From Janthinobacterium sp. CG3 (lineage in GTDB: Bacteria; Pseudomonadota; Gammaproteobacteria; Burkholderiales; Burkholderiaceae_D), in the NCBI RefSeq assembly GCF_000344615.1, contig NZ_KB467824.1:3643775-3707774 (forward strand): a DNA stretch of 64,000 bases, read 5' to 3'. How positions within the stretch are numbered: the first letter of the stretch is position 1; each line of letters begins with the position of its first letter. The notes below the pieces were generated by a model, which saw nothing but the letters and a program-made list of their open reading frames with translations, made no database searches and had not been told where the DNA came from. Shown piece after piece: positions 49,862-60,369 of this stretch. The position numbers and the translations under genes were made by a program.

Positions 49862-50713
49862 CTAGTCGCCGTGCGGCGCCGGCGCCGCGGCCGTCGCGCC
49901 GTCCGCCAGCTTGCGCAACAGGTGCGCGGCGGCCACCATGCCGAAGCTGGCCGTGACCACCATGCTCGAGCCGAAGCCGGCGCAGTTCAGGCCGGTGACG
50001 CCGTTGCGCTCGTCGCCGTCGACCGAGCAACTGGCCTCGTTGTCGGGAAATTGCAGCGGCTCCATGGAAAACACCGCGTCGACGTTGAACTTGTTCTTGA
50101 TCCCGCGCGGAAAGCCGTGCTCGGTGCGCAGCATCTTGCGCACCTTTTTCAGCAAGGGTTCCTGCTCGGTCTTGGCCAGGTCGCGCACGTCGATGCGGGT
50201 CGGGTCGGTCTGGCCGCCGGCGCTGCCGATGGTGATCAGCGCCAGCGCGCGGTCGCGGCAGAAGGCGATCAGCGCGGCCTTGGCCTTGGCGCTGTCGATG
50301 GCGTCGATCACGTAATCGTAGTGGCGCGCGCCGAGCATCTGCGCCAGGTTGTCCGGCGTGATGAAGTCCTCGATCTGGTTGACCCGGCAGAACGGGTTGA
50401 TCAGCGCCACCCGCTCGGCCAGCGCGGCGATCTTGGCCTGGCCGATGGTGGCGCTGGTGGCCTGGATCTGGCGGTTGATGTTCGATTCGGCCACGTTGTC
50501 GAGGTCGATCAGCGTCAGTTCGCCGATGGCGCTGCGGGCCAAGGCCTCGACTATCCAGGAGCCGACGCCGCCGACGCCGATCACGCACACGTGGGCGCCG
50601 CGGAAACGCGCCAGCGCGGCGGCGCCGTACAGGCGGGCGATGCCGCCGAAGCGGCGCTCAAAATCGATCTCGGTCAAGGTTGCCGGAAAAATAGCATTAG
50701 TGATTGTGTTCAT
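49862..50713 (-). CDS. tcdA: tRNA threonylcarbamoyladenosine dehydratase
   Basis: A 283-residue E1-like enzyme that cyclises t6A37 in tRNA to ct6A using ATP. Nucleotide-binding [18 protein letters not shown], the acidic [19 protein letters not shown], and [17 protein letters not shown] are the ThiF/MoeB-type motifs of this family; [10 protein letters not shown] is the TcdA N-terminal signature. Length normal. Divergent from the hemerythrin-PdxH gene. Confidence 0.94.
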   Translation of the reverse strand: MNTITNAIFPATLTEIDFERRFGGIARLYGAAALARFRGAHVCVIGVGGVGSWIVEALARSAIGELTLIDLDNVAESNINRQIQATSATIGQAKIAALAERVALINPFCRVNQIEDFITPDNLAQMLGARHYDYVIDAIDSAKAKAALIAFCRDRALALITIGSAGGQTDPTRIDVRDLAKTEQEPLLKKVRKMLRTEHGFPRGIKNKFNVDAVFSMEPLQFPDNEASCSVDGDERNGVTGLNCAGFGSSMVVTASFGMVAAAHLLRKLADGATAAAPAPHGD

Positions 50714-50814
50714 GGCGCCATTTTAACGGACGCGGCAGTCCATCTATTCTAAAATGTGCGCACAGACCAGACCAGCAAGACACGATTTTTTTGACCGTAG
50801 CCACGAAAGCACAT

Positions 50815-52020
50815 ATGACCGCCCCATTGTTCGACGCCATTCCCGGTTTTGACCAGCCGATCGCCGTGCTGAAACATTGCCACGACAAGATACGCAAGCA
50901 AATTACAACCATGCAAAACCTGCTGAGCCATCTGGCCCAGTATGGCGCCAACTTTGATGCACAACAAGGCGCCAAGGCGGTGCTCCAGTACTTTAACAAG
51001 GCGGCCCACCTGCACCACGAGGACGAGGAAGAGGATTTGATGCCGATGTTGCAAGCGACCGCGGAGGGTGCCGACGCGGCGCTGCTGACGGCGCTGGTGC
51101 CGGAGATCCTGGCCGACCACCGCCAGATGGACGCCGCGTGGGGCAGCTTGAAGACGCAACTGGAACGCATCGCCGACGGCAGCGCGGCGACGCTGTCGGC
51201 GGCCGACGTGGCCGGCTTCGCCGCCGCCTACCAGGCCCACATGGCGAAGGAGGAAAGCCAGTTGGCGCCGATGGCCAAGCGCATTTTCAGCGCCGGGCAG
51301 ATGGCGCAACTGGGCACGGCGATGCAGAAGCGGCGCGGCATCGGCGAGCCGGCGCCGGCCGCCGCCGGCAACGCCCATCCCGGCAGCTTGCTGGCCGGGC
51401 TGCGCAAGGACTACAGCCAGTCCAGCCTGATGGAAACGGACGTGCTGGCCGAGCCGATGGCGCAGTTCGGCAAGTGGTTTGACGAGGCCCTGAAGGCCCA
51501 GGTGAACGAGCCCAACGCGATGACGCTGGCCACCGCCAGCGTCGACGGCAAGCCCAGTTCGCGCATCGTGCTGGTCAAGCAGTTCGACCAGCGCGGCTTC
51601 AGCTTCTTCACCAACTACGACAGCGACAAGGGCCGCCAGCTGGCCGACAACCCGCACGCGGCGCTGCAGTTTTTCTGGCCCGAGCTGGAGCGCCAGGTGC
51701 GTATCGAGGGCCGGGTCGAGAAAACCTCGGCGGCGGAAAGCGACGAATATTTCGGCGTGCGTCCGCTGCAGAGCCGCCTGGCGGCAATTGCGTCCAAGCA
51801 AAGCGCGCCCATCGCCAGCCGCGCCGAGCTGGAAGCGAATTTCGCCTGCGTCGCCGCCAGTTCCGGCGACCAGCCGGCGCGCCCGGCGCACTGGGGCGGC
51901 TACCGCCTGGTGCCCGAGCGCGTCGAATTTTGGCAGGGCCGCCGTTCGCGCTTCCACGACCGTATCGTGTTTACGCGGCGAGCCGACGGCACTTGGCGGA
52001 TCGAGCGCCTGCAACCCTAG
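50815..52020 (+). CDS. pdxH: Hemerythrin-PdxH fusion (pyridoxamine 5'-phosphate oxidase)
   Basis: A 401-residue single reading frame joining two domains. Residues 1-170 are a hemerythrin HHE domain, a diiron four-helix bundle with ligands at or near His21, His67/68, Glu72/73, His102, His142 and Glu146. Residues ~191-401 are a full-length PdxH ([20 protein letters not shown] to [16 protein letters not shown]), which oxidises pyridoxamine/pyridoxine 5'-phosphate to PLP using FMN and O2; [20 protein letters not shown] is the FMN region. The linker (~172-192, Pro/Ala/Gly) contains no ATG or GTG with a ribosome site, so PdxH seems to be made only as a fusion. Divergent from tcdA. Confidence 0.88.
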   Translation: MTAPLFDAIPGFDQPIAVLKHCHDKIRKQITTMQNLLSHLAQYGANFDAQQGAKAVLQYFNKAAHLHHEDEEEDLMPMLQATAEGADAALLTALVPEILADHRQMDAAWGSLKTQLERIADGSAATLSAADVAGFAAAYQAHMAKEESQLAPMAKRIFSAGQMAQLGTAMQKRRGIGEPAPAAAGNAHPGSLLAGLRKDYSQSSLMETDVLAEPMAQFGKWFDEALKAQVNEPNAMTLATASVDGKPSSRIVLVKQFDQRGFSFFTNYDSDKGRQLADNPHAALQFFWPELERQVRIEGRVEKTSAAESDEYFGVRPLQSRLAAIASKQSAPIASRAELEANFACVAASSGDQPARPAHWGGYRLVPERVEFWQGRRSRFHDRIVFTRRADGTWRIERLQP

Positions 52021-52100
52021 TTGGCGGCGGGCACGCTTGGTCCCATCTGAACCGGCGGCGCCGCGCGGCAACGCGGCGGGCGCCGCCTTGGGAGGCAAAC

Positions 52101-53327
52101 GTGTTCGCACAAAACCGACTCAGCGCCTGGGTCGCCGGCGTCCGCAAGCAGGTCGCGCTGCCGCTGCGCATTGAATTGTGGAACGGCCAACAGGTCGATT
52201 TTTCCGCCGACGCGCCGCGCGTGACGATACGCCTGCCGCGCGCCTCGGCGGCGCGCTACCTGCTCACGCCGTCGCTGTCGAACCTGGGCGGCGCCTACGT
52301 CGAGGGCGCCATCGAAGTGCGCGGCGCCGCCAGCGACATGATCGCCATCGTCAACGCGCTGGCCCGCGCCAGCCTGAAGAGCGAAGGCGCGTTCGCCCGC
52401 CTGGCGCGCGGCGTGGCGCACGACAAGCGCAGCGACGCCGCCGCGATCCGCTACCACTACGATGTCTCCAACGAGTTCTACGCCCAGTTCCTCGACCCGA
52501 ACCTGGTGTATTCCTGCGCCTACTTCGAGCGCGGCGACGAAACCCTGGAAGCGGCGCAGCTGCGCAAGATCGACCACATCCTCGCCAAGATCCGGCTGCG
52601 CCCGGGCCAGAGCCTGCTCGACATCGGCTGCGGCTGGGGCGCGCTGGTGCTGCGCGCGGCGCAGCGCCACGGCGCCCGCTGCGTCGGCGTGACGCTGTCG
52701 GAAAACCAGTACGCGCTGGCGCGCGAGCGCGTCGCCCGGGCCGGCCTGGACCACCTGGTCGACATCCGCCTGCAAGACTACCGCGACGTGCGCGGCCAGT
52801 TCGACCGCATCACCAGCGTCGGCATGTTCGAGCACGTCGGCCTGCGCCACCTGCCCGACTATTTCGGCGCGGTCCACGCGCTGCTGGCGCCGGACGGCTT
52901 GGCGATGAACCACGGCATCACCACGACCGACCCGGACAACGGCGGCGCGCCGTACGGCGGCGGCGAATTCATCGGCCGTTACGTGTTTCCGCAGGGCGAA
53001 CTGGCGCACATCGGACAAGTCTTGAAGGCGATGCAGCAGGGACAGCTAGAAGCGTTCGACGTCGAAAACCTGCGGCGCCACTACGCCCGCACATGCGCGA
53101 TCTGGACCGAGAATTTCGAGGCCAACGCCGCCGAGATCCGCCGACTGGCCGGCGACAAGCGCTTCCGCATCTGGCACGTCTACCTGGCCGGTTGCAGCTA
53201 CGCCTTCGAGCACGACCTGATCAGCCTGTACCAAATCGTCTGCGGCAAGGCGGGCCGGCCGGCGGCGGCGCTGCCGTGGTCGCGCAAGTACATGTACCAG
53301 GCGCAGGGGCGCTCGGCGGCGCCGTGA
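52101..53327 (+). CDS. cfa: Cyclopropane-fatty-acyl-phospholipid synthase
   Basis: A 408-residue SAM-dependent methyltransferase that cyclopropanates unsaturated acyl chains in membrane phospholipids. The GTG at 52101 has GGGAGG at ideal spacing. The N-terminal lipid-binding domain (~1-115) is followed by the catalytic domain: YHYDVSNEFY, YSCAYFERGDETLEAAQ, SAM motif LLDIGCGWGALVLRAA, MFEHVGLRHLPDYF, and FDVENLRRHYARTC. All typical of Cfa. Usually linked with stationary-phase or acid stress; no regulator is adjacent. Confidence 0.94.
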   Translation: MFAQNRLSAWVAGVRKQVALPLRIELWNGQQVDFSADAPRVTIRLPRASAARYLLTPSLSNLGGAYVEGAIEVRGAASDMIAIVNALARASLKSEGAFARLARGVAHDKRSDAAAIRYHYDVSNEFYAQFLDPNLVYSCAYFERGDETLEAAQLRKIDHILAKIRLRPGQSLLDIGCGWGALVLRAAQRHGARCVGVTLSENQYALARERVARAGLDHLVDIRLQDYRDVRGQFDRITSVGMFEHVGLRHLPDYFGAVHALLAPDGLAMNHGITTTDPDNGGAPYGGGEFIGRYVFPQGELAHIGQVLKAMQQGQLEAFDVENLRRHYARTCAIWTENFEANAAEIRRLAGDKRFRIWHVYLAGCSYAFEHDLISLYQIVCGKAGRPAAALPWSRKYMYQAQGRSAAP

Positions 53328-53403
53328 CAGGCGACAACTAGCTTGACCGCCGCCGGCCCTTCGCCCGTGGTTTCAACGAGGCGGGCGGCGCGCGAACGCC
53401 AGC

Positions 53404-53943
53404 CTACTTCAAGCGATTGGAAAAGGTTTTCCTGAACTTGCTGACCTTGGGTTCGACGACGAAGGCGCAATAGCCTTGCAGCGGATGCTGGCGGAAATAA
53501 TCCTGGTGGTAATCCTCGGCCTTGTAATAGGTCTGCGGCGGCTGCAGCTGGGTGACGATGGGCGCGTCCCAGACGTTGGCCATCTCGGCGATGACCTGGC
53601 GCGCCACCGCCTCCTGCTCCGGCGACTGGAAGTAAATTACCGAACGGTACTGCGTGCCGACGTCGTTGCCCTGGCGGTTCAGCGTGGTCGGGTCGTGGAT
53701 CGTGAAAAACACTTCCAGCAAGTCGCGATAGCTGATCAGGGTCGGATCGAATTCGACGCGCACCACTTCGGCGTGGCCGGTGGTGCCGGCGCACACCTGC
53801 TCGTAGGTCGGATCGGTCTGCTGGCCCCCGGTATAGCCGGACTCGACATGGGTAACGCCGCGCATTTCAAGATAGACCGCTTCAAGGCACCAAAAACACC
53901 CGCCTCCGAGTACGGCAACTTCATTCTTCCCATCCGTTGTCAT
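53404..53943 (-). CDS. msrA: Peptide methionine sulfoxide reductase A
   Basis: A 179-residue MsrA that repairs methionine-S-sulfoxide in proteins. Catalytic Cys16 lies in GGGCFWCLEAV (GCFWC, residues 15-19); RVEFDPTLISYRDLLEVFF, DVGTQYRSVIYF and AEDYHQDYF are also diagnostic. The start MTTDGKNEVAVLGGG gives the usual length; an in-frame start four codons upstream is possible. Confidence 0.95.
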   Translation of the reverse strand: MTTDGKNEVAVLGGGCFWCLEAVYLEMRGVTHVESGYTGGQQTDPTYEQVCAGTTGHAEVVRVEFDPTLISYRDLLEVFFTIHDPTTLNRQGNDVGTQYRSVIYFQSPEQEAVARQVIAEMANVWDAPIVTQLQPPQTYYKAEDYHQDYFRQHPLQGYCAFVVEPKVSKFRKTFSNRLK

Positions 53944-54150
53944 AGCGCGCTCCAAAAAAGTGATGACTACCTGTGTCGATTACTGTAACGCAAACCGTGC
54001 TCGGATGCACTGCCTATCGTTGCGCCATTGCGACGGCGCAGCAAGTGGCCGCGCGCGGACGCCGCGCCGGGCGGATGTGGCATGATCGTGCGTGATCGCG
54101 CCCGCCGCCGCAATCTTTGGCATAATGGCAAAAAAGATACAGGCCCCCCC

Positions 54151-54660
54151 ATGAACACTCGCTCCCCCCGCGCACCGGCACCCGAATTCGACACCGCGCA
54201 CTTCCGCCAGGCCCTGTCGCAGTTCGCCACCGGCGTGACGGTCATCACGACGCGCCTGGCCGACGGCAGCTTCCGTGGCTTGACCGCCAGTTCCTTCAAC
54301 TCGGTGTCGCTGACGCCGCCGCTGGTGCTGTGGAGCCTGGGCGCCGGCGCCAACAGCATGCCCGTGTTCAGCGGCAACTCGCATTATGTGATCAACGTGC
54401 TGGGCGCCGACCAGGCCCACCTGGCCAAGCTGTTCTCGCGCCGCAGCGACAACCCCTTCGACGGCGTCGACTACGAATTGTCGCGCACCGGCCAGCCTAT
54501 CCTGAAGGGCGTCTCGGCCTGGTTCGAATGCCACAACCGCAGCCGCTACCCCGAAGGCGACCACGTTATTTTCGTCGGCGAAGTCGAACAATGCGCGACG
54601 ACACCCCAAGCTTCACTGATTTTTCATAACGGACAATTTGACAGCACACAAACGCGCTAG
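54151..54660 (+). CDS. Flavin reductase-like FMN-binding protein
   Basis: A 169-residue protein of the flavin-reductase-like (DIM6/NTAB) split-barrel family. [32 protein letters not shown] and [16 protein letters not shown] are the family blocks. Members are NAD(P)H:flavin oxidoreductases feeding two-component monooxygenases or bind FMN for other reactions; no monooxygenase is adjacent, so the partner is unknown. Upstream of gcdH by 62 bases and possibly co-transcribed. Confidence 0.88.
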   Translation: MNTRSPRAPAPEFDTAHFRQALSQFATGVTVITTRLADGSFRGLTASSFNSVSLTPPLVLWSLGAGANSMPVFSGNSHYVINVLGADQAHLAKLFSRRSDNPFDGVDYELSRTGQPILKGVSAWFECHNRSRYPEGDHVIFVGEVEQCATTPQASLIFHNGQFDSTQTR

Positions 54661-54722
54661 AATTGACGCATCGGCAAAGCAGTCTATACAAGACCAACAG
54701 CCTAACGAGACCAGGACAAACC

Positions 54723-55919
54723 ATGACCCAAGCAGACTCCAGCCGTAAAGCGCAATTCCACTGGGACGATCCCCTGTTGCTGTCGAACCAACTGAGCGAT
54801 GACGAGCGCATGGTGCGCGACGCCGCCGCCGCGTATTGCCAGGACAAGCTGGCTCCGCGCATTGTCGAGGCGTTCCGCCACGAAAAGATGGACACGACGA
54901 TCTTCCGTGAAATGGGCGAGCTGGGCCTGCTGGGCGTGACCATTCCAAGCGAATACGGCGGCTCCGGCCTGAACTACGTCAGCTACGGCCTGATCGCCCG
55001 CGAAGTCGAACGCGTCGACTCCGGCTACCGCTCGATGATGAGCGTGCAGTCGTCGCTGGTGATGGTGCCGATCTACGAGTTCGGCACCGAGCAGCAGCGC
55101 CAGAAATACCTGCCGAAGCTGGCGAGCGGCGAATGGATAGGCTGCTTCGGCCTGACCGAGCCGAACCACGGCTCCGACCCCGGTTCGATGATCACCCGCG
55201 CCAAAAAAGTACCGGGCGGCTATGCCTTGTCGGGCGCCAAGATGTGGATCACCAACTCGCCGGTGGCCGACGTGTTCGTGGTCTGGGCCAAGGACGACGA
55301 GGGCGCGATCCGCGGCTTCGTGCTGGACAAGGGCATGGCCGGGCTGAGCGCGCCGGCGATCCACGGCAAGTTCGGCCTGCGCGCCTCGGTCACCGGCGAA
55401 ATCGTCATGGACAATGTGTTCTGCCCGGAAGAGAACGCGTTCCCCGACGTGCGCGGCCTGAAGGGGCCGTTCACCTGCCTGAATTCGGCGCGCTACGGCA
55501 TCGCCTGGGGCGCGCTGGGCGCGGCCGAGGATTGCTGGCACCGCGCCCGCCAGTACGTGCTCGACCGCCAGCAGTTCGGCCGGCCGCTGGCCGCCAACCA
55601 GCTGGTGCAAAAGAAGCTGGCCGACATGCAGACCGAAATCACGCTGGGCCTGCAAGGCTGTTTGCAACTGGGGCGCATGAAGGACGCCGGCACCGCCGCC
55701 GTGGAAATCACTTCCATGATGAAGCGCAACTCCTGCGGCAAATCGCTGGACATCGCGCGGGTCGCCCGCGACATGCTGGGCGGTAACGGCATATCCGACG
55801 AATACGGCGTCATCCGCCACATGGTCAACCTGGAGGTGGTCAACACCTACGAAGGCACGCACGACGTGCACGCGCTGATCCTGGGCCGCGCCCAGACCGG
55901 CATCCAGGCGTTCTCGTAA
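54723..55919 (+). CDS. gcdH: Glutaryl-CoA dehydrogenase
   Basis: A 398-residue FAD acyl-CoA dehydrogenase that oxidises and decarboxylates glutaryl-CoA to crotonyl-CoA in lysine/tryptophan breakdown. [55 protein letters not shown] and [17 protein letters not shown] are GcdH-type, as is the catalytic Glu region [17 protein letters not shown]. Length fits. Ends before a bidirectional terminator shared with ompW. Confidence 0.94.
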   Translation: MTQADSSRKAQFHWDDPLLLSNQLSDDERMVRDAAAAYCQDKLAPRIVEAFRHEKMDTTIFREMGELGLLGVTIPSEYGGSGLNYVSYGLIAREVERVDSGYRSMMSVQSSLVMVPIYEFGTEQQRQKYLPKLASGEWIGCFGLTEPNHGSDPGSMITRAKKVPGGYALSGAKMWITNSPVADVFVVWAKDDEGAIRGFVLDKGMAGLSAPAIHGKFGLRASVTGEIVMDNVFCPEENAFPDVRGLKGPFTCLNSARYGIAWGALGAAEDCWHRARQYVLDRQQFGRPLAANQLVQKKLADMQTEITLGLQGCLQLGRMKDAGTAAVEITSMMKRNSCGKSLDIARVARDMLGGNGISDEYGVIRHMVNLEVVNTYEGTHDVHALILGRAQTGIQAFS

Positions 55920-55938
55920 CAACACGGCGGCGCGGCAA

Positions 55939-55988
55939 CCGGGTCGGACCTGGAGGTCCGACCCCGGCTCTTTGCCGCTGGTTTTTTT
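55939..55988. terminator. Bidirectional terminator, second copy of dispersed repeat
   Basis: CCGGGTCGGACCT pairs with AGGTCCGACCCCGG (one bulged base), followed by CTCTTTGCCGCTGG and a T run. Core and tail match the element at 23368-23437 closely. Like that copy, it separates convergent genes, here gcdH and ompW. Confidence 0.8.
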
Positions 55989-56000
55989 CCGCGTACCGGT

Positions 56001-56681
56001 TTAAAACTTGTAGCCGATACCGAAGCTCACCGCCAGTGGATCGAGCGTGATGTCCTGCGTCTGCCCGGTCGAGAATCTGACGGTGGTTTTCAGGAAGGTC
56101 TTGGTCACGGCGAGGTCGGCGTACCAGCGCTCGTTGATCGCCATCGCCAGGCCGGCCTGCAGCGTCGCCGCCAGCTTGTTGTCGAGCTTGAAAGTGGTGG
56201 ACTGGCCGCCGACATTGGTGATCGCCGTCATCTGCGCCGAGCCGCGCGCCTTCTGGAAGTAGGCGTAGGTGGCGCCCAGGCCGACGTAGGGACGGAACTT
56301 GGCGGCCGGCGTGAAGAAGCGGTACTGGGCGAGCAGCGTCGGCGGCAAGGCTTCCACCGTGCCCAGCTTGCCGGTGCCGTCGATCGCGCCGGCGCCGCTG
56401 ATGGTGTGCTGGTACGGCACGCCCAGGTGAAGTTCGGCCGAAATGTTGTCCGTCACGCCGTAGCCGACGATGAGCACCGGCTTGGTGTCGCTGCCAACGG
56501 CCGCCTTGGTGCCCGGCAGGGCCGGCGCGGACACGTCGCCGCTGTCGACTTTCGGCGTGATCTTGTTGACGCCGACCTTGAGCGTCCACTGGCCGGCGCT
56601 TTGCGCCGACGCCGCCGACGCGGCCGCCAGCGCCGCCGCCAGGACCAGCAACCGCGCGCCGCTATTGAGTTTGAATGTCAT
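56001..56681 (-). CDS. ompW: OmpW-family outer membrane protein
   Basis: A 226-residue beta-barrel protein. Signal peptide ~1-26 (ending SAASAQS), then the OmpW pattern of an eight-stranded barrel: WTLKVGVNKITPK, PVLIVGYGVTDNISAELHLG, ALPPTLLAQYRFF, FRPYVGLGATYAYF, and a terminal aromatic (AVSFGIGYKF, Phe at the end) needed for outer membrane insertion. OmpW proteins form narrow hydrophobic channels. Confidence 0.92.
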   Translation of the reverse strand: MTFKLNSGARLLVLAAALAAASAASAQSAGQWTLKVGVNKITPKVDSGDVSAPALPGTKAAVGSDTKPVLIVGYGVTDNISAELHLGVPYQHTISGAGAIDGTGKLGTVEALPPTLLAQYRFFTPAAKFRPYVGLGATYAYFQKARGSAQMTAITNVGGQSTTFKLDNKLAATLQAGLAMAINERWYADLAVTKTFLKTTVRFSTGQTQDITLDPLAVSFGIGYKF

Positions 56682-56750
56682 GTTCTCTCCTATTCTTTAC
56701 ATTGTTGTGTCGGCGGCCCGCCGCAGGGACGGCGCCGCCGCTTGCCTGCC

Positions 56751-58115
56751 TTACAGCCAGCCGCGCACGATCATTTCCTTGGCCACGAATTTGGCAATGA
56801 GCGAATACTCGTACGGCGTCGCGTGGCGGTCGTCGGAGAACATGTAGTGGCTGACGTCGCCGGCGATCACGTTCCGGCCGGTGCAGCCCAGCGCGGAGCC
56901 TTCCAGCACGTTGGCGCCGCAGGCGGGCGTGCTGGTGTTGCTCAGGCCATACGGGCCGGGGTTGGTGATCTGGTCGTGGCTGATCGCATACAGGTCCACG
57001 TACAAGGCCTTGGCCTGGCCGTTCAGGCCGGCCAGCAGCTTGGCGTTGTAGGCGTCGACCATCGTCACCAGCAGCGCGTGGATCTGGGCGTTCTGCGACT
57101 TGCCGACCGGCGTGTTGGCAAAGTCCGGCAAGTTGTTGACGACGACATAGTTGGCGCCCTTGCCGATGATCTCGGTTTTCACCAGGTCGGCCGTCTCGAC
57201 GCCGGCCTGGGCCATGGCGGCGACGGCGCCCGGGGCGCTGGCGGTGGCGTAATCCAGACCGGCCTGCTGGCCGGCCGCTTCGCCGGCGGTTTTCGCCTGC
57301 AGCGCGCGGGCGCCGACATAGGCCGGGTCGGCCGCACTGGCGTTGCCTTGCATAAAGGCGGCGGTCGCCGCGGCCTGGACGATGGTGTTGTCGGTGGCGC
57401 CCGGTTTGGCCGCCTCGGTCTGGATCGCCAGGCCGATCAGCGGGCCGGCGGCGGCGGGATTGGTGGCGCCGGCGGCCAGCAGGCCGGCCAGCGTGGTGGC
57501 GAAGGTGGTCTTGCCGGCGGCGACGCCGGCCGCCGTCGCACCACTCTTCAGCACGCCCAGCAAGGCCGCGATGTCGTTGCCGCCGACGGTCACGAAGACC
57601 ACCTCGTCACCCTTGAACTTGCCGCCCACGGCGGCCAGGTGGTTGCGGATCTGCTTGGCCACCGGCAGCGTCAGCGCGCCCAGCGGCGAGCCGGTCGCCG
57701 CATTGTTCGGTCCGATGTCGGCGGTCACGCGCGCGCCGCCTTGGGCGTAGCCGTAGCAGCCGGCATGGTTCACCACCGGTACGGCAAAGCCCAGGCTGGC
57801 GTCGCCGTTCAAGCCGGTTTGCGCGGGGCAAGGGGCGGGCAAGCCAAATTGCGCGGCCATCAGCTCGATCCAGTTTTTCCCGTTCAGTTCCTTGTTGATG
57901 GCGGTGTTGTCGCCGTTGATGGTGAATTTGCCGCCGCCGAGCGCCAATACCGCACCGACCCGATAGGTGCCGACGTCTGACAGGCTGTCGCCAAAGACCA
58001 CCTGGGCGCTGTATTTGACTTTGTTGTTTTGGTCGCCGCCGCTGCTGCCGTTGCCGCCGCAAGCGGCCAGCGCCGCCGCGCTTAGCAGGGCCAGCGCTAA
58101 TTTTTTATGCTGCAT
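56751..58115 (-). CDS. GDSL/SGNH hydrolase lipoprotein
   Basis: A 454-residue predicted lipoprotein: MQHKKLALALLSAAALAACGG with lipobox LAAC (Cys19). SGNH-family blocks: VVFGDSLSDVGTY (nucleophile Ser), the Gly/Asn region VTVGGNDIAALLG, and FSDDRHATPYEYSLIA with catalytic Asp and His. The middle (~190-300) is Ala-rich and longer than in minimal enzymes. It should be an outer-membrane-anchored esterase or lipase. AGGAG lies just before the ATG. Same strand as ompW, 69 bases upstream of it. Confidence 0.9.
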   Translation of the reverse strand: MQHKKLALALLSAAALAACGGNGSSGGDQNNKVKYSAQVVFGDSLSDVGTYRVGAVLALGGGKFTINGDNTAINKELNGKNWIELMAAQFGLPAPCPAQTGLNGDASLGFAVPVVNHAGCYGYAQGGARVTADIGPNNAATGSPLGALTLPVAKQIRNHLAAVGGKFKGDEVVFVTVGGNDIAALLGVLKSGATAAGVAAGKTTFATTLAGLLAAGATNPAAAGPLIGLAIQTEAAKPGATDNTIVQAAATAAFMQGNASAADPAYVGARALQAKTAGEAAGQQAGLDYATASAPGAVAAMAQAGVETADLVKTEIIGKGANYVVVNNLPDFANTPVGKSQNAQIHALLVTMVDAYNAKLLAGLNGQAKALYVDLYAISHDQITNPGPYGLSNTSTPACGANVLEGSALGCTGRNVIAGDVSHYMFSDDRHATPYEYSLIAKFVAKEMIVRGWL

Positions 58116-58386
58116 GTTGTCTCCTGATGTGATTTTTTTGACGTATAAACGAACACTCGTGCTATTCATTTCCTGCCTAATATGACATCGTTTTTTCTGC
58201 TTGCATAGGGGAACTCTTATCAAATCATAAGATTGCACTGGAAGCAATCAGGATTCGATTTCCTTGTGCGCAGACACAACAATACGGGGGGGGCCGCCCA
58301 GGTATTTGGCGGCGCTCCGCACCACCACGCCGACGCCGAGCGCGTGCGCACGCCGGTGTAGCGCCGGCCCGGGACTGGCGCGCGCC

Positions 58387-59148
58387 TCACTTGCAGCGGA
58401 TATCTTCCTGGAAATATTTTTCCGACAGCGCCTTGAAGGTGCCGTCCGCCACCACCTCCCGCTGCGCCTTGTCGATCGCGCCGGCCAGTTGGGTATTGCC
58501 CTTTTGCACGGCAATGGCGATCTGTTCGATGAACAGGTAGGCGCCCATGCGCATGCCGCCGTCCGGCTGTTTCGCCAGCGCGGCCTTGACGGCGAAGCGG
58601 TCGCCGACCCAGGCGTCGGCGCGGTTGTTGAGCAGCGCGGCGCGGGCGTCGGTGTCCTGCGGGAAGTTCTTCACTTTCACGCCGGGCAATTTGTTGAGTT
58701 GCTCCATATAGGTGGAACCGGTCTGCACCGCCACCACCTTGCCGTTCAGCGCAGCGACGGTGAGGATGGCCGGGTTCTTGGAGGCGATCACGCCGCCGCT
58801 GCAATAGTACGGGGTGGCGAACGAGACGGCCTTGGCGCGCTCCTCGGTGATGCCGACCGAATCGATGACGGCGTCCCAGCGGTCTTGGCGCAAGCCGCTC
58901 AGCAGGGCGTCAAAGCCCAGCGTTTTCCATTCGATTTTCAAGCCGGCCTTTTTCATGATGGCCTCGCCCAGTTCGATTTCGAAACCGCTCAGCTTGGAAC
59001 CCTCGAAATAGTTGAACGGAGGATAAGCGCCTTCGGTCGCGATAATGATCTTGCCGTCTTTGCGGATCTGTTCCAGCGTACGCGCCTGGGCCGTCGCGCA
59101 CACCATCAAGGCCGCGGCGGCCGCTATCAGACATTGGATCGTTTTCAT
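58387..59148 (-). CDS. Amino-acid-type ABC substrate-binding protein (SBP family 3), orphan
   Basis: A 253-residue periplasmic binding protein with a signal peptide (~1-22, ending TAQA). EGAYPPFNYFEGSKLSGFEIELG, WDAVIDSVGITEERAKAVSFA and VAVQTGSTYMEQL are SBP_bac_3 signatures for polar amino acids. No permease or ATPase gene accompanies it. Two cysteines, one at CSGG and one near the C-terminus (DIRCK), may pair. The ligand is unknown. Confidence 0.88.
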   Translation of the reverse strand: MKTIQCLIAAAAALMVCATAQARTLEQIRKDGKIIIATEGAYPPFNYFEGSKLSGFEIELGEAIMKKAGLKIEWKTLGFDALLSGLRQDRWDAVIDSVGITEERAKAVSFATPYYCSGGVIASKNPAILTVAALNGKVVAVQTGSTYMEQLNKLPGVKVKNFPQDTDARAALLNNRADAWVGDRFAVKAALAKQPDGGMRMGAYLFIEQIAIAVQKGNTQLAGAIDKAQREVVADGTFKALSEKYFQEDIRCK

Positions 59149-59306
59149 CTTTTTTCCCTCTGGTTTGATGCAAATCTTGTAGACTATTGGTCTATACAGC
59201 ATTGACCACAACTGGTAAGCAGGCAGAATTTTAGCCGACATTGCGGACCGACCCATCCATCACGCGCCGACGCCGCCGCCAGCGCCTGGTAAATTAAGGA
59301 ATAGCC

Positions 59307-60266
<960 letters not shown>

Positions 60267-60369
60267 CCGCCGGGGCCGGCCCGGGCGAAGAAAATACGCG
60301 GCGGCCCCGGGCGCGGGCGCCGCCGGGTCATCTATAATGGGTGTTTTCGCACAAATTACACGCCAAATC

